The notes: generated by a model from the letters alone, not told the origin. A stretch of 63,237 nt of DNA from Chitinophagales bacterium (GCA_017303455.1 JAFLBM010000023.1:1-63237); one strand, 5' to 3'. Shown: positions 26,143-35,172, counted from the first letter of the stretch. Program-made: numbers and translations.

Positions 26143-26472
26143 ATGAATATTGAAAGTTTACGGGAGTATTGCTTATCCAAACCGGGAGTGGAAGAAACAC
26201 TTCCCTTCGGACCGGATACATTGGTATTTAAAGTCAACAATAAAGTATTCCTGCTAACAGGACTGGATGAAGCAGAGCTGCGCTTCAATGTAAAATGTGA
26301 CCCGGATAAAGCCCTTGAACTGCGGGAAGAGTTTTCCTGTGTAGTACCCGGTTATCATATGAATAAGAAACACTGGAATACGGTGCTGGTGGATGGTTCA
26401 GTTTCCACCAAACAACTCAAAGAATGGATCGATCATTCCTATGAACTGGTGGTTGGCAAAAAGAAAAACTGA
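26143..26472 (+). CDS. MmcQ/YjbR-family protein
   Basis: A 109-residue protein with the CyaY-like YjbR fold: LREYCLSKPGVEETLPFGPDTLVFKVNNKVFLL, RFNVKCDPDKALELREEF, and GYHMNKKHWNTVLVDGSV. Family members bind DNA in vitro in a few cases, but their cell role is unclear. It starts one base after the RidA stop, so the pair is an operon. An alternative start three codons earlier overlaps RidA. Confidence 0.88.
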   Translation: MNIESLREYCLSKPGVEETLPFGPDTLVFKVNNKVFLLTGLDEAELRFNVKCDPDKALELREEFSCVVPGYHMNKKHWNTVLVDGSVSTKQLKEWIDHSYELVVGKKKN

Positions 26473-26529
26473 TCCTCCTCTTAGTTTCATTTACTAATTT
26501 GCACATTATCTCATTTTCAAATTGCTCCC

Positions 26530-27672
26530 TTGCAGCTCCAATCCAAACTCCCCAACGTCGGCACCACCATTTTTACTGTGATGAGTGCTTTAGCCAATGA
26601 ACACAAAGCCGTGAACCTGGGCCAGGGTTTCCCTGATTTCCCGATGAGCTATGAACTGACCGGGCTGGTGAATGAAGCCATGCAAAATAACTTCAACCAG
26701 TATGCACCGATGCCGGGCTGGATGCCGTTACGGGAAGCGATCGCTGAAAAAGCAGGGTTTTTATATGCTGCAAAGATCAACCCGGATACAGAGATCACAA
26801 TTACACCGGGTGGAACTTATGCCATCTATTCCTCGCTTACTGCTATCCTGCAACCCGGTGATGAAGTGATCGTATTTGAACCGGCCTACGATAGCTACAT
26901 TCCAAATATCGAGATCAACGGGGCAAAAGCGGTGACAGTTGACCTGGTTTATCCCGGTTATCATATTGACTGGCAGGCTGTGAAAAAAGTGGTGACAGCA
27001 AAAACCAAAGCGATCATCATTAATTCACCGCACAACCCTACCGGTAGTGTGATCAGTGAAAATGATATTCAGGAGCTGAGAAAGATCACCGAGGGTACCA
27101 ATATTTTCATCGTCAGCGATGAAGTATATGAACACCTGATCTTTGATCATATCCCGCACCAGAGTATGCTGCGCTATCCCGACCTATTGCAACGGAGTTT
27201 TGTATGTTTTTCCTTTGGTAAAACCTATAACTGCACCGGCTGGAAGCTGGGTTATTGCATTGCACCGGCAGAGCTGACCAAAGAGTTCAGGAAAGTACAC
27301 CAGTATAATTGCTTCAGTTGCTTTACCCCTTCACAGGTGGCATTAGCCAAATTTCTTAAGAATAAAGACGCTTACCTGTCGCTGTCGTCTTTTATACAGG
27401 AAAAAAGAGACTATTTCAAACAGCTGATGCAGTCAACGAAATTTTCGTTGAAAGATTCATATGGCAGCTATTTTATCTGCGGCACTTATGAACGGATCAG
27501 CGAGGAAGCAGATAAAGACTTTGCTATTCGTCTCACCAAAGAAGCCGGCGTGGCCACGATCCCCGTCTCGGCCTTTTATCAAAATGGGAAAGATGATAAA
27601 GTGCTGCGCTTCTGTTTTTCGAAGAATAAAGAAACGCTGGAAGCCGCCGTTGAAAAATTAGCCCGCATCTGA
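26530..27672 (+). CDS. PLP-dependent aminotransferase, methionine aminotransferase type
   Basis: A 380-residue fold-type I aminotransferase. NLGQGFPDFPMSYEL at the N-terminus, TPGGTYAIYS, NSPHNPTGSVI, SDEVYEHLIF, and SFGKTYNCTGWKLGYCIA with the PLP-binding Lys. The closest group is YbdL-like methionine/kynurenine transaminase. The start appears to be TTG at 26530; the next ATG would remove the conserved first helix. Its TGA overlaps the ATG of the EamA transporter. Confidence 0.88.
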   Translation: MQLQSKLPNVGTTIFTVMSALANEHKAVNLGQGFPDFPMSYELTGLVNEAMQNNFNQYAPMPGWMPLREAIAEKAGFLYAAKINPDTEITITPGGTYAIYSSLTAILQPGDEVIVFEPAYDSYIPNIEINGAKAVTVDLVYPGYHIDWQAVKKVVTAKTKAIIINSPHNPTGSVISENDIQELRKITEGTNIFIVSDEVYEHLIFDHIPHQSMLRYPDLLQRSFVCFSFGKTYNCTGWKLGYCIAPAELTKEFRKVHQYNCFSCFTPSQVALAKFLKNKDAYLSLSSFIQEKRDYFKQLMQSTKFSLKDSYGSYFICGTYERISEEADKDFAIRLTKEAGVATIPVSAFYQNGKDDKVLRFCFSKNKETLEAAVEKLARI

Positions 27673-28568
27673 TGTCCATTGACCCCCGCTATAAAGGAAT
27701 CATCTATATGCTCCTCGCAGCATTGGGTTTTTCATTAATGGGCGGGGCTGCAAAATTATTGAAAGGAACTTTTGGTGCCGGCCAGCTGGTATTCTGGAGA
27801 AACATGGTGGGACTGCTTGTATTAATAGCCGGGTTTATGATGCGGCCACCGGTTAACAAAGGCGGAAAGTTTCACTTACTTATCTTCCGCGGCATGATGG
27901 GTACAACAGCTTTGTACACTTTATTGTATTGTATCCTTCATTTGCCACTGGGGACAGCGATGACCTACAATCTTACTTCTGCCTTATTCATTGCCGTCTT
28001 TTCTTTTTTATTGTTCCGGGAATACCATGGACGGGTTGTATTACTGGCGGTGGTGCTGGGCTTCCTGGGTATGCTGCTTATCTATAAACCAGCCATTCAT
28101 TTTCCCTGGTACTATCATGTGGCAGGTTTACTATCCGGGATAACTTCGGCACTTGCTTATATCACCGTCAACCGCCTGGCCGGTTATTATGATACCAGGA
28201 TAATTGTTCTTGCATTTATCGGCACCGGCGTATTGGTCCCCTTAATTTTTATGGCAAGCGGTTATCTTTTCCATATCCCCGCTGATGATGTTTTCTTTAT
28301 ACGCTGGAAATGGCCAACCGGTATTCAATGGTTCTATGTACTATGGCTGGGTCTCGCAGCTTTGTTTGGCCAATACTTCGTGACCAAAGCCTATGGTGCT
28401 GATAAAGCGGGCATGGTTTCAGCGATTGGTTATGCCAATATCGTCTTCTCCGTCTTTATTGGCATGGCCCTGGGCGATGATTTCCCCGACTGGATGTCAC
28501 TGACCGGTATCCTCTGCATCATTACCAGCGGCGTGATCATTTCACTGGTCAAAAAGAGCCGTTCATAA
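27672..28568 (+). CDS. EamA-family (DMT) transporter
   Basis: A 298-residue inner-membrane protein with about ten hydrophobic helices and the two EamA repeats (residues about 10-135 and 150-290). LGFSLMGGAAKLL starts the first repeat and a second similar set begins near AGLLSGITSALAYITVN. Such proteins export or import small metabolites; substrate is unknown. Translational coupling to the aminotransferase (TGATG) suggests an amino-acid or keto-acid. Confidence 0.87.
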   Translation: MSIDPRYKGIIYMLLAALGFSLMGGAAKLLKGTFGAGQLVFWRNMVGLLVLIAGFMMRPPVNKGGKFHLLIFRGMMGTTALYTLLYCILHLPLGTAMTYNLTSALFIAVFSFLLFREYHGRVVLLAVVLGFLGMLLIYKPAIHFPWYYHVAGLLSGITSALAYITVNRLAGYYDTRIIVLAFIGTGVLVPLIFMASGYLFHIPADDVFFIRWKWPTGIQWFYVLWLGLAALFGQYFVTKAYGADKAGMVSAIGYANIVFSVFIGMALGDDFPDWMSLTGILCIITSGVIISLVKKSRS

Positions 28569-28596
28569 GGGCTTTCCGGTAATTTATAAACTTTTA

Positions 28597-28641
28597 TTTG
28601 CTGGTCTGGATTCTTTAATCGTATATTTGCGATATAAGATT
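28597..28641 (+). promoter_or_regulatory. ars operon promoter with ArsR operator
   Basis: TTTG at 28597-28600 (-33) and TATATTTG at 28622-28629 (-7) are spaced 21 bases. An inverted repeat AATCGTATA (28617-28625) and TATAAGATT (28633-28641), eight of nine paired around a seven-base spacer, covers the -7 element exactly. A bound ArsR dimer would block polymerase. ATG follows at 28648. Confidence 0.75.
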
Positions 28642-28647
28642 AACAAA

Positions 28648-28983
28648 ATGGCGTTCCACAAGAAAGAAGAATTTTCACAGAAAGAACAGGACCTGGCGAA
28701 TTTTGCCAAGGCCATGAGTCACCCTGCCCGTATCGCTATCCTGAAAGTGCTGGCGCAGCGCAATGAATGTATCTGCGGTGAGATCGTGGATATCTTGCCA
28801 TTGGCGCAATCCACCGTATCCCAGCATTTGAAAGAGTTGAAGAACGCCGGGCTCATCAACGGAACTGTCGACGGCCCCCGCAGTTGCTATTGCATCAACT
28901 GGAAAGCTTTTGAAAAATTCAATAGCGAGTTTACTTCGCTGTTCAATAACCTGAAAGTGAAAAACGAGAAAGCCTGTTGCTAA
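28648..28983 (+). CDS. arsR: ArsR-family metalloregulator
   Basis: A 111-residue winged-helix repressor: FAKAMSHPARIAILKVLAQRNECICGEIVDILPLAQSTVSQHLKELKNAGLI is the DNA-binding domain, with the NECICGE cysteines at the start of the recognition helix unit, as in As(III)-sensing ArsR. The C-terminus adds a CC pair. It should repress its own operon until arsenite binds. The start is the ATG after the operator; an upstream TTG inside the -7 element is rejected. Confidence 0.93.
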   Translation: MAFHKKEEFSQKEQDLANFAKAMSHPARIAILKVLAQRNECICGEIVDILPLAQSTVSQHLKELKNAGLINGTVDGPRSCYCINWKAFEKFNSEFTSLFNNLKVKNEKACC

Positions 28984-29006
28984 GTAAATTTTTAAATACC
29001 CAGCGT

Positions 29007-29459
29007 ATGAACATAGCATATCGTATGGCTGATAAAGCAGAACTACCGGTTATCGCCGACTTACTCACAAAAAACAAACTCCCTGCTTCAGACATTACGG
29101 ACATCCCGGTTAATTTTTTTATTGCCACGGATGACAACAACCGGGTGATTGGCAGCATTGGAGTTGAGCAGTTTGAAACAGATGGGTTGCTACGATCTTT
29201 CGCAGTGGATGAATCATACAGGGATCTAAAGATTGGCAGCAGTTTATTCGACCGGCTTATCGACTACAGCATTCAGTCGGGAATTACCAGCCTGCATTTG
29301 CTGACCACGACAGCCAAAAACTATTTTGCCGCAAGGGGATTTGCTGTTCTGCAACGGGAAGAAGCTCCGGCTTCTATTCAGGCAACGACTGAGTTCTCCT
29401 TTCTTTGTCCCTCTTCCTCTACGTATATGAATAGAGTTCTAACCAATTCAACTAAATAA
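29007..29459 (+). CDS. arsN2: Arsenic-associated GNAT acetyltransferase, ArsN2 type
   Basis: A 150-residue GNAT protein: IADLLTKNKLPASDI at the N-terminus, RSFAVDESYRDLKIGSSLFDRLI as the acetyl-CoA loop, TAKNYFAARGFAV, and a C-terminal FLCPSSSTYM close to the CPxSA-like ending of ArsN2. ArsN2 is found in ars operons; ArsN1 relatives acetylate phosphinothricin and methylated arsenicals. It lies between arsR and arsM in the same direction. Confidence 0.87.
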   Translation: MNIAYRMADKAELPVIADLLTKNKLPASDITDIPVNFFIATDDNNRVIGSIGVEQFETDGLLRSFAVDESYRDLKIGSSLFDRLIDYSIQSGITSLHLLTTTAKNYFAARGFAVLQREEAPASIQATTEFSFLCPSSSTYMNRVLTNSTK

Positions 29460-29478
29460 ACAATCTAAAATAAAAGCC

Positions 29479-30336
29479 ATGAATAACGATGCTCAATTAA
29501 AAGAATTAGTCAAAGAAAAGTATAGTGAGATTGCAAAGCAGTCCAAAGACCTGAATGCAGCTTCCTGCTGCGGGGCCACCTCGGCCTGTTGCGGAGATGA
29601 TGTGTATAACATCATGGCCGATGATTATACAAAACTGGAAGGCTATAACCCGGATGCCGACCTGGGCCTGGGTTGCGGTTTACCCACCGAGTTTGCAAAG
29701 ATTAAAGAAGGCAATACGGTGATTGATCTCGGCAGCGGTGCCGGTAATGATGCTTTTGTAGCCCGCAAACTGGCCGGTGATAAAGGAAAGATCATTGGTA
29801 TTGATTTTACCGAGGCGATGATTGCCCGTGCAAGAGAGAATGCGGAGAAATTAGGCTTCAACAACGTGGAATTCCGCCAGGGCGATATTGAAGATATGCC
29901 CGTTACTTCCAACAAAGCCGATGTGATCGTCAGCAATTGTGTGCTGAACCTGGTTCCCAATAAACACAAAGTATTCAGCGAGATCTACCGGGTATTAAAA
30001 CCCGGCGGGCATTTCTCCATCTCTGATATTGTGCTGGAAGGTGAATTACCGGCCAAATGGAAAGAAGTGGCCGAACTCTATGCCGGTTGTGTGTCCGGTG
30101 CTATTCAAAAAAGCGAGTACCTCGGCATTATTGAAGAGGCGGGTTTCAAAAATATCACCCTGCAAAAAGACAAGACCATTGTAATTCCTGATTCGATCCT
30201 CGCCGAATATTTAAGCATCGAAGAACTGGCCGAATACAAAAAAGGAGAAACAAGGATCAGCAGTATTACGGTATATGCAGAAAAGCCGGCTAAGGATGAC
30301 CGTAACTGTTGTGAACCCGGCAGTGGTTGTTGCTAA
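29479..30336 (+). CDS. arsM: Arsenite S-adenosylmethionine methyltransferase
   Basis: A 285-residue class I methyltransferase. N-terminal SCCGATSACCGDDVYN holds Cys pairs; GLGCGLPTEFAKIKEGNTVIDLGSGAGNDAF is the As-binding Cys and SAM motif; SNCVLNLVPNK, and AGCVSGAIQKSEY holds the later catalytic Cys. The C-terminus ends in NCCEPGSGCC, an unusual Cys-rich tail similar to the micropeptide encoded 29 bases later. ArsM methylates As(III) to mono-, di- and trimethyl forms using cysteine thiols. Confidence 0.95.
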   Translation: MNNDAQLKELVKEKYSEIAKQSKDLNAASCCGATSACCGDDVYNIMADDYTKLEGYNPDADLGLGCGLPTEFAKIKEGNTVIDLGSGAGNDAFVARKLAGDKGKIIGIDFTEAMIARARENAEKLGFNNVEFRQGDIEDMPVTSNKADVIVSNCVLNLVPNKHKVFSEIYRVLKPGGHFSISDIVLEGELPAKWKEVAELYAGCVSGAIQKSEYLGIIEEAGFKNITLQKDKTIVIPDSILAEYLSIEELAEYKKGETRISSITVYAEKPAKDDRNCCEPGSGCC

Positions 30337-30365
30337 AGTATTTTTTAACCATAAATAGTATAGCC

Positions 30366-30452
30366 ATGAACACAAACATTCAATTGCAGAAAGACCCCGG
30401 CTGTTGCGAAACAGGCAGTCTTTGCTGCGGAAGCGGCGGCGGTTGCTGCTAA
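30366..30452 (+). CDS. 28-residue Cys-rich micropeptide in the ars operon
   Basis: An ATG-to-TAA frame of 29 codons directly between arsM and acr3. The peptide has six Cys, all in CC pairs (13-14, 20-21, 27-28), separated by five or six Gly/Ser-rich residues. The repeated CC-Gly/Ser-CC spacing matches the Cys-rich tail of ArsM. Vicinal dithiols bind As(III), so arsenite sequestration, delivery to ArsM or Acr3, or a metallothionein role is plausible. It has no recognisable family. Gap to arsM stop 29 bases, to acr3 start 52 bases, with a hairpin between. Confidence 0.65.
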   Translation: MNTNIQLQKDPGCCETGSLCCGSGGGCC

Positions 30453-30459
30453 AATTTGC

Positions 30460-30483
30460 AGAGGAGGGAATGATCCCTCCTCT
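30460..30483 (+). repeat. Perfect 10-bp hairpin between the micropeptide and acr3
   Basis: AGAGGAGGGA (30460-30469) and TCCCTCCTCT (30474-30483) pair around ATGA. It lacks a T-run, so it is more likely an mRNA stabiliser or processing/attenuation site than a terminator. It lies eight bases after the micropeptide stop. Confidence 0.8.
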
Positions 30484-30504
30484 CTTATAAACCAACTGAA
30501 CTGT

Positions 30505-31545
30505 ATGCAAAAAAAACTATCCTTTCTCGACAATTACCTGACCCTATGGATCTTCCTGGCCATGGGTACCGGAGTGGCTATTGGTTATTTTATTCCATCG
30601 GCTGAATCGTTTATCAATTCCTTTCAATCCGGCAGCACCAATATTCCCATTGCGATCGGTTTAATATTGATGATGTATCCGCCGCTGGCCAAAGTGAAAT
30701 ATGAAGAGCTGCCTAAGGTATTTGCCAACAAAAAAATATTGCTTCTCTCGTTGATACAAAACTGGATCGTGGGCCCGTTGCTGATGTTTGCCTTAGCGGT
30801 TATTTTTCTCCGGGATGAACCCGGCTATATGACGGGGTTGATCCTCATCGGTATTGCCCGTTGCATTGCGATGGTGATCGTCTGGAATGACCTGGCAGGT
30901 GGTGACAGGCTCTATGCTGCAGGCCTTGTCGCCTTCAACAGTATCTTCCAGGTGGTATTCTACAGTTTTTATGCCTGGATATTTATTACCAAACTTCCGC
31001 CTTTGCTGGGATTAAAAGGATATGAGGTCAATATCACCATCGGCGAAGTGGCGCAAAGTGTATTTATCTATCTCGGCATTCCTTTTCTAGCCGGGATGAT
31101 CTCGAGATACCTGCTCATCAAATGGAAAGGAGAAAACTGGTTCACACAAAAATACCTTCCTGCTATAAGTCCCGTTACGTTAATTGCCCTGCTATTTACT
31201 ATCGTTGTTATGTTCAGCCTCAAGGGCAACCTGATCGTACAGATCCCGGGTGATGTGCTGCTGATCGCCATACCACTGACCATCTATTTTGCCATCATGT
31301 TCTTTTCGGCCTTCTATCTTTCTAAAAAAGCCGGTGCTGATTATTCCAAATCCACATCGCTGGCTTTTACAGCTGCCGGCAACAATTTTGAACTGGGCAT
31401 TGCCGTCGCTATTTCTGTTTTCGGTATCAATTCACCCGCAGCTTTTGCAGCGGTGATCGGGCCGTTGATCGAAGTGCCGGTATTAATATTATTGGTTCGT
31501 TTTGCTTTAGCACAACAAAAAAAATTCAAACCCACCAACGCATGA
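30505..31545 (+). CDS. acr3: Arsenite efflux transporter, ACR3 family
   Basis: A 346-residue membrane protein with about ten helices: LTLWIFLAMGTGVAIGYFIPS start, LIGIARCIAMVIVWNDLAGGD with the conserved Cys in the RCIAMV motif, and FTAAGNNFELGIAVAISVFGINS near the end with the conserved Glu. ACR3 exports arsenite driven by the proton motive force. Its stop overlaps arsC by four bases. The sequence is clearly ACR3 and not ArsB. Confidence 0.95.
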   Translation: MQKKLSFLDNYLTLWIFLAMGTGVAIGYFIPSAESFINSFQSGSTNIPIAIGLILMMYPPLAKVKYEELPKVFANKKILLLSLIQNWIVGPLLMFALAVIFLRDEPGYMTGLILIGIARCIAMVIVWNDLAGGDRLYAAGLVAFNSIFQVVFYSFYAWIFITKLPPLLGLKGYEVNITIGEVAQSVFIYLGIPFLAGMISRYLLIKWKGENWFTQKYLPAISPVTLIALLFTIVVMFSLKGNLIVQIPGDVLLIAIPLTIYFAIMFFSAFYLSKKAGADYSKSTSLAFTAAGNNFELGIAVAISVFGINSPAAFAAVIGPLIEVPVLILLVRFALAQQKKFKPTNA

Positions 31546-31934
31546 AAAAGAAATTGCTTTTTGTTTGTATCGAGAACAGTAACCGTTCGCAGATGAGCCA
31601 GGCCTTCGCAAATATGCTCGGCGGCGAAAATGTAGCAGCTTATAGCGCCGGTTCTAAACCTTCGGGTATCGTGAACCCCAAAGCCATTGCCGCCATGAAA
31701 GAACTGGGTTATGATCTCAGCACCCATGACAGCAAAAGTTTGGAGGAAGTAAAAGCCTTTGCTCCTTTTGATGCGGTTGTCACGATGGGTTGTGGTGATG
31801 CCTGCCCCTGGATGCCTGCCAAACAATTCATTGACTGGCAGATCCCTGATCCCAAACATATGGAACCGGAAGAATTCAATAAAGTGCGGGATTTTATCCG
31901 GGATAAGGTAAAAGAATTACTGGTTTCGCTGTAA
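31542..31934 (+). CDS. arsC: Arsenate reductase, LMW-phosphatase fold
   Basis: A 130-residue protein: LLFVCIENSNRSQMSQAFA is the anion-binding loop (C-x5-R with catalytic Cys and Arg) and DAVVTMGCGDACPWMP holds the two resolving Cys of the thioredoxin-linked ArsC. DWQIPDPKHMEPEEFNKVRD ends the fold. It reduces arsenate to arsenite for Acr3. ATGA overlap with acr3 shows translational coupling. It is the last gene of the operon. Confidence 0.94.
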   Translation: MKKKLLFVCIENSNRSQMSQAFANMLGGENVAAYSAGSKPSGIVNPKAIAAMKELGYDLSTHDSKSLEEVKAFAPFDAVVTMGCGDACPWMPAKQFIDWQIPDPKHMEPEEFNKVRDFIRDKVKELLVSL

Positions 31935-31971
31935 GCCAAAAACAAACTTACTTTGCGCAAACTCTTGGCGT

Positions 31972-33645
31972 TTGAACAGTCCTTTCTTACCAGCCGGTAT
32001 CTATAAACTGCTTTTTGTTTTACTGGCTATTGCCTGTATTCCCGGGCTCTTTGTGCCTTTGCTGGATAATGATTCGGCGCACCATGCCAGCATTGCCCTG
32101 CGCATGCACCTGACCGGTGATTATGTAAGTCTTATTGACCAGTCAGGCGATTACTTAGATAAACCACACTTGTTATTTTGGCTTTGCGCCGCCAGTTATA
32201 AGATCTTTGGTGTGACTTCTTTTGCGTATAAATTTCCTACGCTGCTCTTTACGATCCTCGGCACTTATTCCACCTATCGCCTCGGAAGATCATTATATAA
32301 TAACGAAGTGGGTAAACTCGCCGCTCTTGTTATTGCCGCCGCTTTTGCTTACCTGCTGGCCAATAATGATGTCCGCATGGATGGCATACTCGGTGCAGCA
32401 ATTGCCCTATCCTGCTGGCAACTGGTTGAATTTATTCAGCATAAAAACTTGCTGAACATAGCTGGGGCTGCGCTGGGCCTGGCCATTGGTTTTTCCACCA
32501 AGGGACATATTGCGGTCTTTGTTCCGGCAGTAGCTGCATTCTTTTATATCCTGTACCGGAAAGAATGGAGCCTGTTCCTGAACTGGAAATGGTTGGTGCT
32601 GTTAGTGCTCTTTGGTTTGTTCATTGCACCGGTGGTATATAGTTATTACCTGCAATACAACCTGCACCCGGAGAAAATAGTAAGAGGCAAGGATCATATC
32701 AACGGTGTTACATTTATCTTATTCAACCAGAGTGTCGAACGCTTCAGCGGCGGCATGGGTGGCGATGCCAAAAATGATTATTTCTTTTTCCTGCATTCCT
32801 TTCTCTGGGCCTTTGCTCCCTGGAGCATATTGACCTATATCGCCATGGCGGGGAGGATCAAAGATTTCCTGCAACGCAAACAGGAATGGGCCAGCACCGG
32901 GGCTTTTATCGTCGTGGCATTGGTTGTTTCACTGTCGGGATTCAAGCTGCCGCATTATATCAATATCATTTTCCCGTTGGCTGCTGTAATCACTGCAGTG
33001 TTTATTCTTTCCAAAACAGCCAATCCTCGTTGGGTCAGAATAATTTTTAACATTCAGCTGACCGTTGCCATTTTGTTATTGCTGTTAAGCGCCGTCATCA
33101 ATATATGGGCCTTCCCATTAAAATCCTGGTGGATCGCTGCGGTACTGATCTTATTGCTCGCCGCTGTCTTTTATTGTATCAAAACCACCCTACTGGATCG
33201 TTTACAAAAAACAGTCAGCCTTTCCGTGGCCACGATGGCGCTGGTCTTCTTTTTACTGAATAGCAATTTCTACCCGCAGTTATTACAATACCAGGCGGGT
33301 GAATCATTGGCCACCATCACCAAAGGCAAGGTTGATCCGGCTGATGTATATGTATTGCCCAATAGTTACAGTGCTTCTTATGTTTTCTATTCCTCCTCGC
33401 AATTCAAACGCTTTAATGATTCATTGTTGCAAAGTGGAAAAAAAGTTTGGTTACTGACAGAACCCGGACCGTTGGAAAAACTGAAAGAAGAAGGCTATGA
33501 AACCGGGCAGGTCTATTCCGCAACCCATTTCAGGATCACCAAGCTGAGCCTGAAATTTGTGAACCCGGCCACCCGGGATAAAGAATGTTCTTCCATGATG
33601 ATCGTGGAGATCACCGGTAAGAAAAATAAAGCCGCTGCTGAATAA
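31972..33645 (+). CDS. Membrane glycosyltransferase, family 39 (ArnT/PMT-like)
   Basis: A 557-residue inner-membrane protein with about 12 helices and a C-terminal soluble part. The first periplasmic loop holds LLDNDSAHHASIALRMHLTGDYV with the catalytic acidic residues, and DYLDKPHLLFWLCA matches the ArnT-type D-K-P-P pattern. GT39 enzymes transfer a sugar from a polyprenyl lipid to lipid A or protein. The start is TTG at 31972; no ATG fits the first helix. Its end overlaps the next gene by one base, so the two transferases are coupled. Confidence 0.85.
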   Translation: MNSPFLPAGIYKLLFVLLAIACIPGLFVPLLDNDSAHHASIALRMHLTGDYVSLIDQSGDYLDKPHLLFWLCAASYKIFGVTSFAYKFPTLLFTILGTYSTYRLGRSLYNNEVGKLAALVIAAAFAYLLANNDVRMDGILGAAIALSCWQLVEFIQHKNLLNIAGAALGLAIGFSTKGHIAVFVPAVAAFFYILYRKEWSLFLNWKWLVLLVLFGLFIAPVVYSYYLQYNLHPEKIVRGKDHINGVTFILFNQSVERFSGGMGGDAKNDYFFFLHSFLWAFAPWSILTYIAMAGRIKDFLQRKQEWASTGAFIVVALVVSLSGFKLPHYINIIFPLAAVITAVFILSKTANPRWVRIIFNIQLTVAILLLLLSAVINIWAFPLKSWWIAAVLILLLAAVFYCIKTTLLDRLQKTVSLSVATMALVFFLLNSNFYPQLLQYQAGESLATITKGKVDPADVYVLPNSYSASYVFYSSSQFKRFNDSLLQSGKKVWLLTEPGPLEKLKEEGYETGQVYSATHFRITKLSLKFVNPATRDKECSSMMIVEITGKKNKAAAE

Positions 33646-35147
33646 TGATAACATTGCTTAAAAATATTTCCGGACGTCTCACCATCACCCAGGTGATAGG
33701 GATCGGGCTGTTCATTCGCCTCATCGCCGTTTTCTTTTCACCGGGCTATGCTTTCCACGATGATCATTTTGAAATGCCCGAGCTGGTCTTTAAATGGAAA
33801 GACGGTATCTCTTTTTTATGGACCGGCAGCGATGTGCATGTGTTCAGCCTGATTTATCCTGGCTTGATGTATCTTTTATTTGAAGCCTGTCATGCCCTGG
33901 GTATTCATCAACCGGAAGACATGATGTTCGTGGTGCGGCTGGTACATGCATTAGTTTCCTTACTCAGTATTTATTATGCCTATGCGTTAACACTCCGGCT
34001 CACGGCACAAAAAGATACGGCCATACTCGTGGGACTGGCGATGGCCTTGTTCTGGATCTTCCCGTTCATGTCGGTCCGCAACCTGCGGGAATTTTTCTGC
34101 ATTCCCTTTTTACTAATGGGCAGTTATTATATCGCTGATCCGAAAGCTGGCACCCGTTCCATCTTTTTGGCGGCTCTCTTCTTTGCTATTTCTTTTTCCA
34201 TCCGGCTGCAGGTTATCTTTATTCCGCTGGGTATTGGTTTGTGCTGGCTGTTTCATAAACCCTTACATAAAAAAGCGATCTTGTTTGCGCTGGCTTTTGG
34301 AATAATGTATATGCTCACACAGGGTTTGTTCGATTTGATTTATTACGGCGATCCCATTGCTTCCATCAAAGAATATTTCCGTTTCAATTCCGACCCGGTG
34401 AATATCGGCATACAACCGCAGGGTCCCTGGTACCAGTATATCGGAACCGTGGCCGGTGTGGTATGGGGCTTCCCCTTCTTTCTATTGGCCTTTGGTTATC
34501 TCTATTCGTTACGGATGTCATTCCATGTGAAAATTCTCTGTATTGCTACGCTGCTGTTCTTCGCCTTTCATTCGTATTACAGCAATAAACAGGAACGTTT
34601 TATTCTTCCTTTCATTCCTTATTTCATAATGCTGGGCATTATAGGTTTCCGGGAATATCTCAACCGGAATGAATGGAAACCCTGGCTGAAGAAAACAACG
34701 ACGGTGTTCCTGGTTTGGTACCTGCTGTTCAATACGGTGGGCCTGCTAGTATTAAGTTTCACTTATTCCAAGCGGTCCAGAATTGAATCCATGATCTACC
34801 TGCGGAAGAAAGGCGATGTCAGCAATTTGATTATGGAAGGCGATGTATCCCTGCAGCGGCCTCCTTTATTTTATCTCGGCAAACACCTTGATACCTATGT
34901 GCTGGCAGCAGATGGCGACCTCAGCAAACTACAGGAAGAAATAGCAAAAGGCGATAAGCCGGCTCCAAATTATATTATCATGGCCGGTAACCAGCAACTC
35001 GATGAAAGGGTCAACCGGTTAAAAACTATTTTTCCTTCGCTGGCAGCAGAAACAACCATTCAAACCAGTTTCGTGGACAACCTGGCCCACTGGCTCAACC
35101 CGAAACATAACCAGAACGAGGATTGGTATATTTATAAGATTCAATAA
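33645..35147 (+). CDS. Membrane mannosyltransferase-like protein (GT-C fold)
   Basis: A 500-residue membrane protein with about 10-11 helices. The first loop has YAFHDDHFEMPELV, the acidic pair of GT-C enzymes, and later FMSVRNLREFFCIPFLL and HSYYSNKQERFILPFIPY, the latter close to the H-K-E-x-R-F-I-L segment of family 22 (Alg9/GPI mannosyltransferases). It is coupled to the GT39 gene. Substrate is unknown; protein or lipid mannosylation is inference. Confidence 0.75.
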   Translation: MITLLKNISGRLTITQVIGIGLFIRLIAVFFSPGYAFHDDHFEMPELVFKWKDGISFLWTGSDVHVFSLIYPGLMYLLFEACHALGIHQPEDMMFVVRLVHALVSLLSIYYAYALTLRLTAQKDTAILVGLAMALFWIFPFMSVRNLREFFCIPFLLMGSYYIADPKAGTRSIFLAALFFAISFSIRLQVIFIPLGIGLCWLFHKPLHKKAILFALAFGIMYMLTQGLFDLIYYGDPIASIKEYFRFNSDPVNIGIQPQGPWYQYIGTVAGVVWGFPFFLLAFGYLYSLRMSFHVKILCIATLLFFAFHSYYSNKQERFILPFIPYFIMLGIIGFREYLNRNEWKPWLKKTTTVFLVWYLLFNTVGLLVLSFTYSKRSRIESMIYLRKKGDVSNLIMEGDVSLQRPPLFYLGKHLDTYVLAADGDLSKLQEEIAKGDKPAPNYIIMAGNQQLDERVNRLKTIFPSLAAETTIQTSFVDNLAHWLNPKHNQNEDWYIYKIQ

Positions 35148-35172
35148 GTTTTAAACTGCTTAGGGATAGTGT

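Noticed and set aside
30366..30452. Micropeptide as a mere tail of ArsM by readthrough
   Set aside because: The frame is separate: arsM ends in TAA and the peptide has its own ATG 29 bases on.
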